Positions 23,775 through 35,309 of a DNA stretch of 64,000 nucleotides are shown in pieces (the first letter of the stretch is position 1; the number at the start of each line of letters is the position of its first letter). Source of the stretch: Heterohyrax brucei (lineage: Eukaryota; Chordata; Mammalia; Hyracoidea; Procaviidae); the NCBI GenBank assembly GCA_028571685.1, contig CM053141.1, positions 137,606,833 to 137,670,832 of the forward strand. The letters run 5' to 3'. The notes under the pieces were generated by a model, which ran no database searches, was not told where the DNA came from, and saw only the letters and a program-made list of their open reading frames with translations. The translations under genes were made by a program, and so were the position numbers.

Positions 23775-24321
23775 TAGGTATCTTAGGCTGGGTTCTCTAG
23801 AGAAAAAAATCAGTAAAGCATACAAATATAAAGAAACAGATTATATCAAAGACAAGAAAATGGTTCTAGCAGTTGGAGAGGTGGTAATGTCCCAAATCCA
23901 TGCATTGGGATAGAGGTGTCTCATGATTCACATGGTCATAGGGCCTGAGGAACCCAAGACTGACGGTCAGAGAACAGTTCTTGCTCGTGGACTGCCAAGA
24001 TCGATAAACTCCATGGTTAGCAGACAAGATCACAGGTAAGCTGCTAGTTCAAGTCTCAAGAAATGGAGGATCTGTAGAATTCAGGGCAAGCAAAAAGCCC
24101 ATAAGCCTTGACCGAATGTCCACTTATATTCTATGCAGGCCACACACCCAAGGAAATTGTCTTTCAACTGATCAACTATTCATAGCAGATGCTGTGAAAT
24201 ACCAAATCTCAACCTGGAAGTGACTGTTAACTTCACACAACTACCAAGCTACATCATAACTGCCAAATCACTGAGAATCATAACCAGCCCACCAAGTTGA
24301 CACACAACCTTAACCATCGCA
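23775..24321. mobile_element. MaLR-like LTR
   Basis: It starts 'aggctgggttctctagagaa' (about 23785) and ends 'caagttgacacacaacctta' then accatcgca (about 24293-24321), the two edges of a common mammalian LTR whose ends read ttctctagagaa and 'agttgacacataaaattaac'. The interior has 'tttcaactgatcaactattc' (about 24163). The same family occurs in the opposite orientation at 28,095. No internal viral genes remain. Confidence 0.65.
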
Positions 24322-24344
24322 GAAGACAAGAATCACTAGAGAAA

Positions 24345-24515
24345 TAGTAATGGCTTACAACATATTCACACAATGGAACACGATACAACAGTAAGAATGA
24401 ACAAACTACAGCTACACACAACACATCTATATATCACAAATACAATGTTATACAAAAGAGAGCAAAGAATAAAATAAACTTAGTAAATACTGTATGGTTC
24501 CATTGTTATAACAGG
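24345..24515 (+). mobile_element. L1 3'-end fragment
   Basis: 'cacaatggaacacgatacaa' (about 24369), 'gtaagaatgaacaaactaca' and 'tactgtatggttccattg' (about 24488) match the conserved stretch near the end of L1 ORF2 and early 3' UTR. Truncated on both sides. Confidence 0.6.
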
Positions 24516-24802
24516 ATGGACACAGAGATGTACCATCCAGCTGCCCTTTCACAGCTGGGAATACTGTGTGTAGAGAGACTTCAGCTGTTAAACTCTTTAG
24601 GAAGTATACATCTGCAGAGAGCCACCTTGTGCAAGGTTACGCACTTGCCAGAGTGACCCATATACAATGACTGATGGAGGCAGGTGTTTAACAACCATTT
24701 AGTTTGAGAGCTCCTTGTGGGTTGGGATGAGGCTGGCATATCTTCAGTGTACTCTGCTTTCCCTCTGAAGTATGCAATGTCCCAAAAAGGCAAAGCCAAT
24801 TT
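24516..24802. other. Unassigned DNA before an LTR end
   Basis: No clear repeat signature. It may be the body of the LTR whose 3' edge is seen at 24803-24862, but I cannot align it with the other MLT1-type copies. Confidence 0.4.
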
Positions 24803-24862
24803 ATGGTGGTATTTCTTGTGGTATTTCTGTTATAGCAGCACTAGATCACTAACACACTACGT
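24803..24862 (+). mobile_element. MLT1-type LTR 3' edge
   Basis: 'gtggtatttctgttatagca' (24821) followed by gcactagatcactaac is the 3' edge seen in the MLT1-type LTRs at 30,414 and 42,646. A short internal repeat of gtggtatttct (about 24809 and 24821) precedes it. Confidence 0.55.
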
Positions 24863-26678
24863 ATATCTTCCCTTTCTTTGGAAGAAAAACACAACATAAA
24901 TGTAAGAAATATAAACTATACCAACTTACATCCAGCCAGCAATAAGCCTTGACTTCCTCCTATCAATTTGGGGACACATTTGTTTCTCTCAGGAATCCAT
25001 AAGGGAAGGCTGGATCAAATTCAGCTCACTCACACTACATGCCAAAGAGGAACAGTCTTTAGTGAATAATCTCGTATTTTGAAACGTATCTTCTTTTGAA
25101 CACTTTATAAAGTTTATAGTTCCTCAAGACCTGGAAAAATGTTCCACCTCAATCCCAGTATCACATTACCTTTCATTTATGAAAAATTTATGATTGGCCA
25201 ATTACATCAGTACATTTGCAGGCCAACTGAATTAGATCAATCTATCGGTTTTCTTAAGTTAATTACATTGGATGTTTACACCAACATAGAACAGAATAAA
25301 CCAAAAAACTTACACTCTTTACTAGGAAAGGAAAACAGCAAAAACATGCTGACTAAATCAACCATTACAATGTATCTTCTTAAAAAACGATAAAAGGCTA
25401 TGTAGAAAACTGAAATCACAATGAATGTTTCCCACCTCTCTTCATCCAAAAAGCCCTTTTTTTCAAGTTCCTCTTATCAACCCAAATATTAGGGTTATAT
25501 AAAATATTTAGGTTTAAATAACAGTCCTTCAAGAATTCATTAAATCACAATGGGAGTCTCTTTGTATTTTCTCTGCATAAAAACATTAAACAATTAAACT
25601 GCCTGTAAACTGAACTGAGGAACTTATCAATCACAAAGCCACAGTCATTCATCAGCACTGAAAGATTTTTAGCAGTGTGCAGTTCTCGGACCTATAAGAC
25701 CCTAATGTTTATTATTGGGGGGAAAAAACTTTACAATGGCCTTTGCATTTGATTTTAATGATGTAGTCCCTTAAACTTTAAAGACCAAGTGAAGTACTTG
25801 AAACTAAACATTAACAACTTTATTGATTTAAAATAATTTCTTTTCCAAATAATTTGTCCATTTATATAGCAAAATATAGAGGGGTAAAAAGTCATCTCTT
25901 TGAACAGATCCATTTTAGTATTCCAAGTATAACAACTTTTTTTGACACGTTTTTCTTATTTTTTGTCATTTTGAGGTTATATCAAATGACCACATGAGTT
26001 ATATTTACTCCTCATTGCACAAAGCAACTACTTGTGAAACTGAAAAATAAAAAGCATTTTGACCAACAAAAAACATTCTTCTAAGGCATTGTTTAGTCTA
26101 CACTTGACAGAATTCTTCTCTCTTCTCCTTCCCCAACCTTTCTACATACTCTACTGGTTCAAGACAACAAATGGATACAAAGATCTTTTTTCGTCAAGAT
26201 GTCAGATAACTTATGACTCACAGCAACTGGTGATAATATATCACCTTGAACGTTAGGCGAAGCACATGACAGAGATGAAGCAAACAATGTATTTCATAGG
26301 GCTGCAGAGGCGTGAACTTAGACTTCATGTAATAAAGATTATAAAAAGTCATCACGCAGATCTGAAATGCAAGTGTAATGAAATACCCTGTAATAGCAGA
26401 ACAGTGCCAGCTGATGCAATGTACAAAGCCTAGCACAGCAGTGATGGGCCACCTAGCTTGCCATACTCCTTACCACAGTGATGTTGATGTAACAGACAAG
26501 GTCCTAACTCTCCCGTGAACTAACATAATAAAGTAGGGTCTAAAACATTGTATTCGGTAGAGAGGCCAGACGCACTGAGTAGTGCCATTTGCCTTAGCTG
26601 TTACTGATACGGGGAAATGTTTGCACATTCATGTGCTCCTGTGCTGAAGTTGAGATGAAACCTTGTGTTCAATTCTGA
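24863..26678. other. Unassigned DNA, possible single-copy sequence
   Basis: 1.8 kb with no repeat I can name. An 84-codon plus frame (25139-25393) has no motif. A possible decayed SINE trace near 26200-26225 ('cttatgactcacagcaac') is too short to call with confidence. Confidence 0.5.
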
Positions 26679-27038
26679 GCAGTATTTCTCAGTGATTTCT
26701 CCACGTTACTCCAAACATACCGAGCTGCAGAAGTCACTAGTAATGCATTTGTCAACTCCGATGTAATACCAGGATTTGCAGGGGTTTCTTGCCAGGTGGC
26801 TGAAGGAGAGATGTGTGAATTGCTCACTTCTGAAAAACCTAGTATTCATACAGTTTCAGGCTCAGAGAGAGTTACAGAAAACAGTAACTCAGAAGATGAA
26901 CTTTCTTCTTCACACTCACTTGCTGCTTATGGCACTGGCAAGTACCAAGACATGTTTGTAATAATCACTGCAAGAGAAAATTCATTTGTAATCAGAATTA
27001 TGTTTAATTTAATTCATCAATTAAATCTTAACAAAGGT
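26679..27038 (+). other. Protein-like open stretch, unidentified
   Basis: A frame without stops runs from 26679 (just after a TGA at 26676-26678) through about 120 codons into the T-rich tract at 27041. The part at 26796-26945 is polar and Ser/Glu-rich, for example the residues 'SGSERVTENSNSEDELSSS', unlike the hydrophobic chance frames elsewhere. The region 5' to it is closed in this frame. There is no start codon with good context. A possible acceptor is the 'ttctgagcag' just before 26682, but I see no strong donor. It could be an exon remnant, a retropseudogene fragment or chance. I do not recognise the protein. Confidence 0.15.
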
Positions 27039-27040
27039 GT

Positions 27041-27063
27041 TTTTTTTTTTTTGTTTTTTTTTT
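27041..27063. repeat. T-rich homopolymer tract
   Basis: Thirteen T, one G and about nine T. It could be the remnant poly(A) of an antisense retroposed copy, but no element and no convincing target duplication is visible next to it. Confidence 0.6.
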
Positions 27064-28094
27064 AATTCATGGAAGTTCTCATTTTCCACTTCTTCCTCCT
27101 GGCCTGGTCTTACGGACAGATGAGTCCTAACAATAATGTGATTTCATGAACATAAAAAAATGGACTCACACCTTCCAGAATTTCTCCAGCCGGCTGACTC
27201 AGTACTGAAATGTCACATTAGAAATTAATTGCTTGATTTAAGGTTTATTTCCTGTTAATAAATTTCAAAAGAAATTAACAATTAAGCCTTACCAGTCATT
27301 TTCTCCTTAGCATAAACAAGTTGACAAAATCCATCTTTAAGAATAAGAGAGAAAGGAAGGAAACAGAAAAGCTATTTATAACACACTCTGTGAAGTACAC
27401 TATCTTATGAGAAGAAAAGCCTATATGTTTATATAACATAGGTAGAAGAAGAAAACATAGAAGAATGTTCACCTTGTGAATTCTGAGCACGATTTCTGAA
27501 CAACCCCAGATTACCTTTTGCACGCCCAATAGCTCTGTCCTCTGAGTAAAACACTGTACACCATCAGCTTCGACCTCTGAAGGGTCTGGCAGACTACATG
27601 AGGCTACAAGACCTGACTCCAGGAACTGGGTTGCTGAATTGCCTTCTTTTTTAATGAGAACAAACCCAAAGCTAGAATTTAAAAGAAAGAATCAAATACA
27701 GTTGGTGATATATACAATGTATCATCCTTTCAAAAATGACAAAGTCTATGTCTATTTCTATCCAGTAACACTAATGAATTGTGGGTGATAAAGGTGAAAC
27801 CTAATACTAGTTCTAACCACTCCTCTAAAATTTGTAAAACTAGTAGTGTTTCAGCATTCATAAATGTTTTGAGTTTTTTTCAAATATATGGTACAGAAAT
27901 CAGATACATGTAACACTACCAGTGGGGACTGGAGTGGCTATTCACTAATGAACAATATTATTTCTGCAGTGAAACACACAAATGTTATGATGGTTAAAGA
28001 TATACATCAACTTCTCTGGGCCATAAATCTTGGTGATTTGGCAGTTATGATACAGTCTGGCAGTTGTATGATGTAACTTCCATGATGAGATGTG
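27064..28094. other. Unassigned DNA
   Basis: No repeat or gene recognised. Minus and plus frames of 60-80 codons have no motif. Confidence 0.5.
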
Positions 28095-28540
28095 ATATAA
28101 TATGATCATTCCCATAATGGGATTTCCTATAAGTGGCCAATCAGTTGAAAGAGAACTTTCTGTGGCCTGAATCAAATACAGGTGACCACTTTGGCAAGGC
28201 TTGAGGACTTTCATTTGTTCTGAATCCTGCAGCTGGCTCTTGTTTGTCTGACCTCCAGTCCTTGGAACTTGAACTATCAGCTTACCTGCAGTCTTACCTA
28301 CCCATCGCAAGACTCATCTATCTTTGCAGTCTTGAGCATAGCCCTGCTCTCTGAACTGCCAATCTTGGGTTCATCAGGCCCTGTGGCTACATGAATCAGA
28401 AGCAGCCTCTATCCTAACCCATAACTTGGGAAGTTCTACTCTATACAACTGTGTGGACCATTTCCTTGACATAAATTTCTCTCTCTATATAAATTTATAT
28501 GCTTTACTAGTTTTGCTCCTCTAGAGAACCCAGTCTAAAA
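28095..28540. mobile_element. MaLR-like LTR, opposite to 23.8 kb copy
   Basis: The right edge 'gctcctctagagaacccagt' (about 28517) is the reverse complement of the left edge at 23,785, and the flanking 'ataaatttatatgctttact' also matches in reverse. The body contains 'ttgaaagagaactttctg' and 'ggaacttgaactatcagc'. The left boundary is uncertain. A 121-codon minus frame (27945-28310) partly overlaps and is incidental. Confidence 0.55.
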
Positions 28541-29789
28541 GAATGTTCACATGAAATTTGGTTTAAGTCACTTACTCTCAACCAAAAAATAAAAAACAAA
28601 AACTATAAATAGCCTCCCGAGATTTCAGAGCAGATTGATTTTACTGCCAAATAAATTTGCCAAAATAAAGGGCAAGGAAATATAGATTTTACCATGAACT
28701 GTCTTGCTCATCAATTTTGCACTGGGATGATCTGTAACTGCTTCTGCCATGTTTTTATTCTAGCGTGAGCAGTCCCTGGTTAGTAACACGTGTCAAAAAA
28801 ATCCATCAGAAGAGGTAGTGCTGGGAATGGATGATTTGCAAACAAGCATATCTCACTCAAAGTCCCATAGCTAAAGACATTTGCCAAAGCCAGAAAGAAT
28901 GAGGCTAGGAGACAGCTTTTCCTCTACTGCTTTCCTATAATCAGTGTCTCAGGAAGAACAGCAATGCCCCTAAATAAAGACATCATCATCATTTAAGTGT
29001 GAGCGAGTGGGAAGGTTTGAAAAGAAAAAGGGACAGCACCAGTTTGCCACCTTCTGTCCCCTTACTAATTGCCTTCATGATTCTGCCTTTTATATCTAAA
29101 TGGGACTGTCCTCTTCCCTGCTGTATACACATGTCTTACAAATTCCTTCACCTGAGTGCAGAAGTACATGAAGAATATCCTCTATTCCTACCTTTCAGTC
29201 AGAGTAGATATTTCCATTTCTACTTACTAACAATAGTATTACTGCTTTCAAGCACAATACACATCTCCAGGTACACATCCTTAATTTTTTTCCTGATGTT
29301 TCTCTTTGGATATTGCATCCTCACTTCAAACTAAGGCTGAGCTCATAATATTCTCTTAAAAATTGGCTGTTATTCCAGTCTTCTCTCTCTCACAGAATAC
29401 TACGCTCAAAACCCTAGAGGCAGCTGTAATTCCAATTCCTACTTTGTGTCTAAAATAAAGATCAGTGAGCGAAGCTTGCCAGGTATTCATATGGAATATA
29501 TCACTCTTTTCCAGTCTATTTCTGAAAGTCATTCGCTTGGCTAAAGTATGATGGTACTCTTGTAAAAGAATACCCTGTCCTACCTGGGTCAACATCCACT
29601 AAAAATAAATCTTAATGAAGTGCCTTTTTTAAATCTTATTCTCGCTCTGTTCAAAACACTGTATTGTTCTCAAGAATTAGAGAAAACATATATTCTCTTT
29701 AATCTCCTTTCAGGGACTTCTATAACACAAACCCGATTTGCTTTTCCTCTTGGGCCTTTCCGTTTTCTCCTGTAAGTCAAGTTTTCTAC
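28541..29789. other. Unassigned DNA
   Basis: No repeat family recognised with confidence. A 111-codon plus frame (28999-29334) gives a hydrophobic string with no domain, and a 79-codon minus frame (29356-29595) has none either. Both are treated as chance. Confidence 0.5.
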
Positions 29790-29965
29790 AGACACATTGG
29801 TCTGCTCACTGTGCCTGGAAAAGCCCATAAACTTGTCAGCATTTCCCACCCCCCGGTGTACTGTCATATTGTCCTTCTACTTCAGAACACTCTAGCTATT
29901 CATCTAAGTTCAGCTCAAGTTTCACTCATCCATGAAGCATTCTTTTACTATCTAGAGCCATAAGA
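29790..29965 (-). mobile_element. L2-like LINE fragment, antisense
   Basis: 'taagttcagctcaagtttca' (about 29906) followed by catccatgaagcattc resembles the reverse complement of the L2 segment 'aggaggtgacatttgagc'. 'cactgtgcctggaaaagcc' (about 29808) fits the adjoining part. Diverged. Confidence 0.5.
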
Positions 29966-29994
29966 CTTGTGAAACAGACCGCTGGCCATAGCCC

Positions 29995-30395
29995 CAAATC
30001 CAGTCTCCTTTTCTCCCCTAATAACACAACTTCTAGGGCACACAAACACTCAGATCAAAAATTGTATTTCCCAACTTCCTTTGCAGGTAGTTGTAATATA
30101 AGACTAAGTTTTGCAGATGAATGAAAATGAGATTTTTAACTTCTTGATCGCTCCCTTTAGGGAAAGAGCTTATCATTTTAGACCACATGGGTGATAGTAA
30201 CATCCTGAGAAGGGAAGATTAAGGAATAGAAGAAACCTGGACATCTGACGACTTTACATGGTGGAGCTGCTACAGGAGCTTATATAAGGGAAACAAATTC
30301 TGTTACAGTTATGCCATTGGTATTTGAACTTCTAACACTGCAGACAAATCCACATCCTAACTAATCTTGCAAACTTTACTATGTATATCACTCAA
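29995..30395 (+). mobile_element. Old LTR-like repeat, family shared with 58.8 kb
   Basis: 'cccaacttcctttgcaggta' (about 30070), then 'gatgaatgaaaatgagat', 'ggtggagctgctacagg' (about 30260) and the end 'cacatcctaactaatcttgc' (about 30351) follow the order of a mammalian LTR with a 'cagctaggtgtggcc'-type start and 'cctaactaat' end. The copy at 58,830 shows the same order. Name uncertain. Confidence 0.5.
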
Positions 30396-30413
30396 CTTTT
30401 TATTATAGAGATC

Positions 30414-30919
30414 TATCATGGATTGAACTATGTCCTCCCAAAACTGTGTCAACTCATCTAGGCCATGATTACTAGTAATGTGTGATTATCCTCCATTCCG
30501 AGATCTCATGTGGTTTTTCTATGTGTTATAAATCATAATCTCTTCCTGTGATTAATGAGACATTACCAGGTTTTGTTAGAGGATTAGAGTGAGAGGTAAA
30601 ATCTTACTCAGGTTACCTCCCTCATCCCAAGGAGTGTGCCCTGCATCATCTCTTATCTTACAAGAAGTGAAAGGAAAGAGAATCCAAAAGGATGATAGGG
30701 ACATCTTATTTTCAAGAAAAAGGGGATAGGAGCAAATAATGTCCTTTAGGCCTCTGATCCTGACACTGACAGGGACATTTCTTCAGAACTGACATAGACA
30801 GCCTTCCCCTAGGGAGACACTCTGAATTTGAATTTCTCATCTACTGGACTGTGAGAGAATAAATATGTCTGTAAAAACCACTCACTTGTGTTTTTTCTGT
30901 TACAGCAGAAAATAAGACA
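30414..30919 (+). mobile_element. MLT1/MaLR-type solo LTR
   Basis: The left edge 'tatcatggattgaactatgt' and right edge '..gcagaaaataagaca' frame 506 bp. 'gtgagagaataaatatgtct' (about 30850) carries an AATAAA poly(A) signal, setting the forward orientation. The flanks agatc (30409-30413) and atatc (30920-30924) match at 4 of 5 positions, a likely decayed target duplication. Only the LTR remains, with no viral coding sequence. Confidence 0.8.
30858..30863 (+). promoter_or_regulatory. LTR poly(A) signal AATAAA
   Basis: AATAAA sits about 60 bases before the 3' edge of the plus-strand MLT1-type LTR, the normal place for the R-region poly(A) signal. Activity today is unknown. Confidence 0.6.
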
Positions 30920-32519
30920 ATATCCTAGCATTGTTATCTTCTTAGGGTATATAATATCTTCACTAGTGTGAAAAGAGATCCTTCTTTTACAGCTACCACC
31001 AATGTAGTCCCTCCTTTACACACACAGGTCTAACGCAGTGCATTAAGAAATAGATACAAACATTATCACTGCGAATGAATTGATTTACATAAGGACATTT
31101 CTAAATAAACTTGCCCTTAAATATCAAATGGTTTGAAAGAATTTCTCCTTATAAAAGTATCTGAAAAATGTATTTGACTTTTCGCTGGCATATTACACAG
31201 AAAGTAACAAATATAATTTAATTGGTGTTTTATGTCTAAAGGTCATAATTATGATTTTGTATTACTCTCAGTATATCTCAACATCAACAGAAGAATGTAT
31301 TCCACAAAATGAAATGTTTATGAAGTCTTTTCATGAAGACATTTATGAGTATAAAAGTGACGTCTATTCATTGCAAAGCATTCAGAACACAGAGAAAGTC
31401 TATGAAAATATTCTAAACCACTATCTCAGCAATACTTTTCTTGTCCATTGCTAGGAGATCATTAGTCATTTTCTTCATGTCATTACTGTATTGTTTTCAG
31501 TCCTTCTTCTGACCTGCTTTTTCTCATAGTCTTCTGTGGACTAGACCATCACATATTCAAGTTTCCCAGAATTATGTAAAGATGCAAAAGCTCAGTAGAT
31601 CCGAAGAACTAAAATGCCTGCTACAAGTAAAATACTGAGTTTCAACATCTTAACCTATTGCTTCTTCCCCGGTTTGGAGCAGGAGATAGTAAGCCAGTGT
31701 CAGAACTTTTCCTGGAGAGAAGGCTATGAGATGCAAGAGCTTGGGAGTGTGAGATTGCTGAACTTCAGGTTTCTTTTCACTCCTTGGGTACTATGACATC
31801 TAAGCCAGCACCCAAGAGTCATAGAATAGAAGCAATATTGTGAGTCATTAAACGTAATAGTGAAACGTGCCATGTGGCATTTGTACCATTTGAGTCATAG
31901 TTCTCCTTATTCTGGATGTGGAGATACAGAACATACACAATGAGGCAGTGTGATTGACCAGCCATCCAAGCCCTCTGCCAGGCTCCTGGGGCTTGGCTTT
32001 AGTTTGTACTTCAGGAATATGAGCCATACATTAGCCAGGTGAGCTTAATGAGGGTGAGTCCAAGTCTAAAGCTGTGCATGACTACTGACTTCTTGTAAAT
32101 ATCTATTACCCCCAAGACCAGTAAAAATAAAGTTTAGAAAATCACAGGGAATTAGTGTATAAACTTAATCTGCTACAGATAAAGGGGAGGCCTTTTTTTC
32201 CTAGAACATGGATTACAGCTCTCCATCTAGAGGGGCAAAGTAATAGCAATAAATGCAGACATCAGAAGCAATCACCTGAAAAAGACCAGAATACATGGTT
32301 TTGATTTTGCATCAAGACTTTAATCAATGCTTGGGCTCTATGGTTGTAAAAACGGGGCTAGAGTGCCATCTGATCTCTTCTAATTTCACAAGAAGAAGAA
32401 TCAAGATCAACAGCACAAAGCTGATTCCTATGAGGCAGAAGTCAAACACTCCTCCTTTCTCCACCATTTTTACCAATTCTGACACCAACTGGCACTTGCT
32501 ACTTCTATGCTAAGTTTGA
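30920..32519. other. Unassigned DNA
   Basis: 1.6 kb without a named repeat or credible coding sequence. Plus frames of 60-72 codons have no motif. Confidence 0.5.
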
Positions 32520-33310
32520 TAATTCACTGCTACGGCTACACTGAACTCACGGACACTATTCACCAATAAGGAGTTTATCAGAGGAGTAGCATATTATTAC
32601 TCAGGTTCAGGAACATTTGGGATACAGTTCTTTAATCATGATAGCCTATTTTCAGCCATGCCCTGAAAGCACACCTCTCTTTAGCCTCTGGCTATTTCAG
32701 CTCAACTGATAAGTGCCCAGAGACATCCCACTCCCTAGTAAGCCTCAGCCTGTAGGTTTACTGGATCAGCGAATTTAGCTCCACCAAGTGCCCAGAGGTA
32801 CCTCACTCTTCCAGCAAGCCTCCTGTCCAAAGACATTCAGTTTTCTTACTCTGGCAGGTTTCCTATCTCTACTGTCACTATTTAGAGGTCACCACTTCTC
32901 ACTGTCTTTGGTATCACATCTTTCTGTCTCATGGTTCTCAAAGCTTCTCAGCTCAGGGGTCCCAAGTACTAAGGCACACCCCACTCCAGACTCTTCTGTC
33001 TTGGTGGTGGTGAAATCCTCTCCTCCTGCCTCTGGAATAGCTCATTTTAAGCCTAATGGATGGCAAAACTGACCAGTCCTTGTTGTTAGGGTTCCATACC
33101 CTTATTTGCATGGTGCCACACCTACACAGGTGCCATGAGCTCTATCTGGATTATTAGCAAGCTATTCAGTCTTCTTGGTGGGCCACAATTACATTATTTG
33201 TATAGACTCATCCAATCACTTGGGTGAATTACAAGACCTTGAAGAGAAAAGACAAAAGAAAGCAATCCAATATGCTGTAATAATTTAGTTTACAAAAATG
33301 CTTATCATCT
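32520..33310. other. Possible LTR-like repeat with internal duplication
   Basis: GC-richer than its surroundings. It contains an imperfect direct repeat of about 35 bases beginning aagtgcccagag at 32711 and 32785, and motifs such as 'caccccactccagactcttc' that I associate loosely with an elephant LTR. A 94-codon plus frame (32788-33072) is Ser/Leu/Pro-rich with no domain. I cannot show LTR edges, so this remains tentative. Confidence 0.35.
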
Positions 33311-33539
33311 CATCGTCTCACAGGATATTATCTTGCCCCACTATATTGATGCCATCATGTTGATAAGACTTAGAAAGCAAAAGGCAGGAGTTATCCTAAA
33401 GATCTTAAGTGACCCGTATGTGGCAGTTATCTGGAGGTAAGCCAAAGAAAAGTCAAAGCTGTCATTATGACGACCCTAAATTACCTCTGTGTTTAGAAGT
33501 AGTGCACTTTGTTGTGTATTTTACTACTTCTAACCAAAG
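33311..33539. other. Unassigned DNA
   Basis: Nothing recognised between the LTR-like region and the next SINE. Confidence 0.45.
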
Positions 33540-33733
33540 ACAGTTGCCATAAAGTCAGTTTTGACTCACAGTGATCCCACGTGCGTAAGAGTACAATTCT
33601 GCTCCACAGCGTTTTCTGCAGCTAATTTTTTCGGAAGTAGATTACCATGGCTATCTTCTGAGGCACCTCAGGATGAGCTCAAGACTTCTACCTTTTGCTT
33701 AGTAGCTGAGCACATTAAACATCTGTACCACAT
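33540..33733 (-). mobile_element. AfroSINE variant, antisense
   Basis: The reversed tail 'agtcagttttgactcacagt' (33552), the body 'ggaagtagattaccatgg' and the head 'gcttagtagctgagcac' place it with the variant seen at 56,556 and 60,311, whose body contains a 'gaagtag' stretch and 'tctgaggcacctc'. Confidence 0.82.
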
Positions 33734-34527
33734 ATAGTTCTAAAATGTACAGAAATATGTGGGTCTGTTTGGGTTTCAGAAATAACATATATCAACTTCA
33801 GGAGGCTGTTCCAAACTATTTTCTGAGCAACCCAAGAGGCTGTTAACACCAAGAATAGCCTAGAGCAAGAAAAGGCGACCTAGCCAACAAAGGCTGCAGT
33901 GTAAATACCTTTGCACTTTGTTCCTATAACCATTAAGCTCCAATTGTGCTTAAAGTCTCTGAGGCAATTTAGAAAATGGTTACAGAGCCTGCTGTAAAAC
34001 TGCAGAGAAGAATCACAGAAGTGACACCTTTTTTTAAGCAAAATTACACTTTGCAGCAATCTTTCAAAAATAACTTCTTACTTGCTAATAGCCCTGTAGA
34101 GACAGAACCCATGACCAAGGGACATGAACTTGACATAGTTTGTGACCTGTGCTACTCATTGTGAATTCACTGCTGTATGATCCATCAACCCCTAAAACTA
34201 TGGAAGTCCGACAGTTTCTCATTATCAAGTAGAAGCAATGTATGCAAGATTCGGCTTCAGAAAGGTCATGAAGTCAAAAGTATTTTGCATGAACAGATGG
34301 ATCAATTTCCCAATGTGCTTCCCACATAGCCATCCTTCTTTAAATCCACACGTAGGACCTTGGGGAAACTCTATGACTGGAAGGAAAATCACTCCAGTCT
34401 TGTTTACATATGGCACTTTATTAAATGTTGGCATCGGCTGGAAGTAGTAGAAATTATAGCCTCACTCATGGGTATCCTTGAATGAGTGCAAAAAAGAAAA
34501 AGCTCCCAGTGAGCCAAATTTATTTTT
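33734..34527. other. Unassigned DNA
   Basis: Two frames of 69 codons on opposite strands overlap almost exactly (34225-34434 minus, 34238-34447 plus), and a 62-codon frame lies at 33976-34164. None has a recognised motif. No repeat family seen. Confidence 0.45.
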
Positions 34528-35040
34528 TAAATCAACTTTATTAAGACACAATTTATACACAATAAAGTCTACAGAATTCAATAACATAACATGAAAGTTG
34601 ATGACAGAATTTGCTCTATAAATTACTTTGGGAAGGTGTGCTATTAAGATACATCACATTCATAAGACAAGTGTAAATTGTTTTGTTTTTCTTTATGAGT
34701 TTCTGTAACCACCATCCCAATCAAGACATACAACTTATTCTTTCCTGCCAAAACATTCAATGAACTTTTTGGCAGTCAGTCTCTGCACATACACCACCAC
34801 CACAAACAACCTCTGATGTGATTTCTAACCTCATGTAAGTGAGGGTCGTCCATATTTCTGCATGTGTAACTTCATTCATTTATATGTCAGCAGTATTTCA
34901 CTGTTTGTATATATGATAATTTGTTTATCTAGTCACCTGTTACTAGGCTGTTCCTAGTTTTTAGGTATCATGAACAACACTACTCAGAAATTTCTGCACA
35001 AATCATTTTATAGGCTTGTGTTTTCAAATGTTTGGGGCAA
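34528..35040 (-). mobile_element. Old L1 3' end, antisense
   Basis: The plus strand reads as the complement of an L1 3' UTR and ORF2 end: 'actttattaagacacaattt' (34535), 'caccatcccaatcaagacat' (about 34711) and 'ttcctagtttttaggtatca' (about 34952). No open frame. It lies back to back with a sense L1 piece at 35,310. Confidence 0.75.
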
Positions 35041-35042
35041 AT

Positions 35043-35092
35043 GGAGCCTTGGCAGCAGTGGTTAAGAATTTAGCCTCTAACTGAAGGCTGAA
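35043..35092 (+). mobile_element. AfroSINE head fragment
   Basis: 'ggagccttggcagcagtggt' followed by taagaatt holds the tRNA-like A-box region of an AfroSINE. The rest is lost. Confidence 0.6.
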
Positions 35093-35220
35093 TGTTGTTG
35101 AGCATTACAATAGTGAATGTTTAGCATAGCGAGAAGTATATGGACTCACATTTAGGCATTAGAATTTTGGGTCTGCTTTGCTTAAAAAGAGACACGGTCT
35201 GAGTCAGAGATCTATGGTAA

Positions 35221-35245
35221 GCTAGGATAAGCTAGGATAAGCTAG
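35221..35245. repeat. Short tandem repeat, 10-bp unit
   Basis: The unit gctaggataa is repeated two and a half times, and a degenerate unit precedes it. Too short to call a minisatellite. Confidence 0.8.
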
Positions 35246-35309
35246 TAGCTTATCAAAATGGTCAGAGACTTTAAGGGGGAAAAAAACAAGACAAATGAAG
35301 TCTTCATGT

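Noticed and set aside
35221..35245. Regular 10-bp repeat considered as CRISPR or satellite
   Set aside because: Only two and a half units, no spacers, eukaryotic context.
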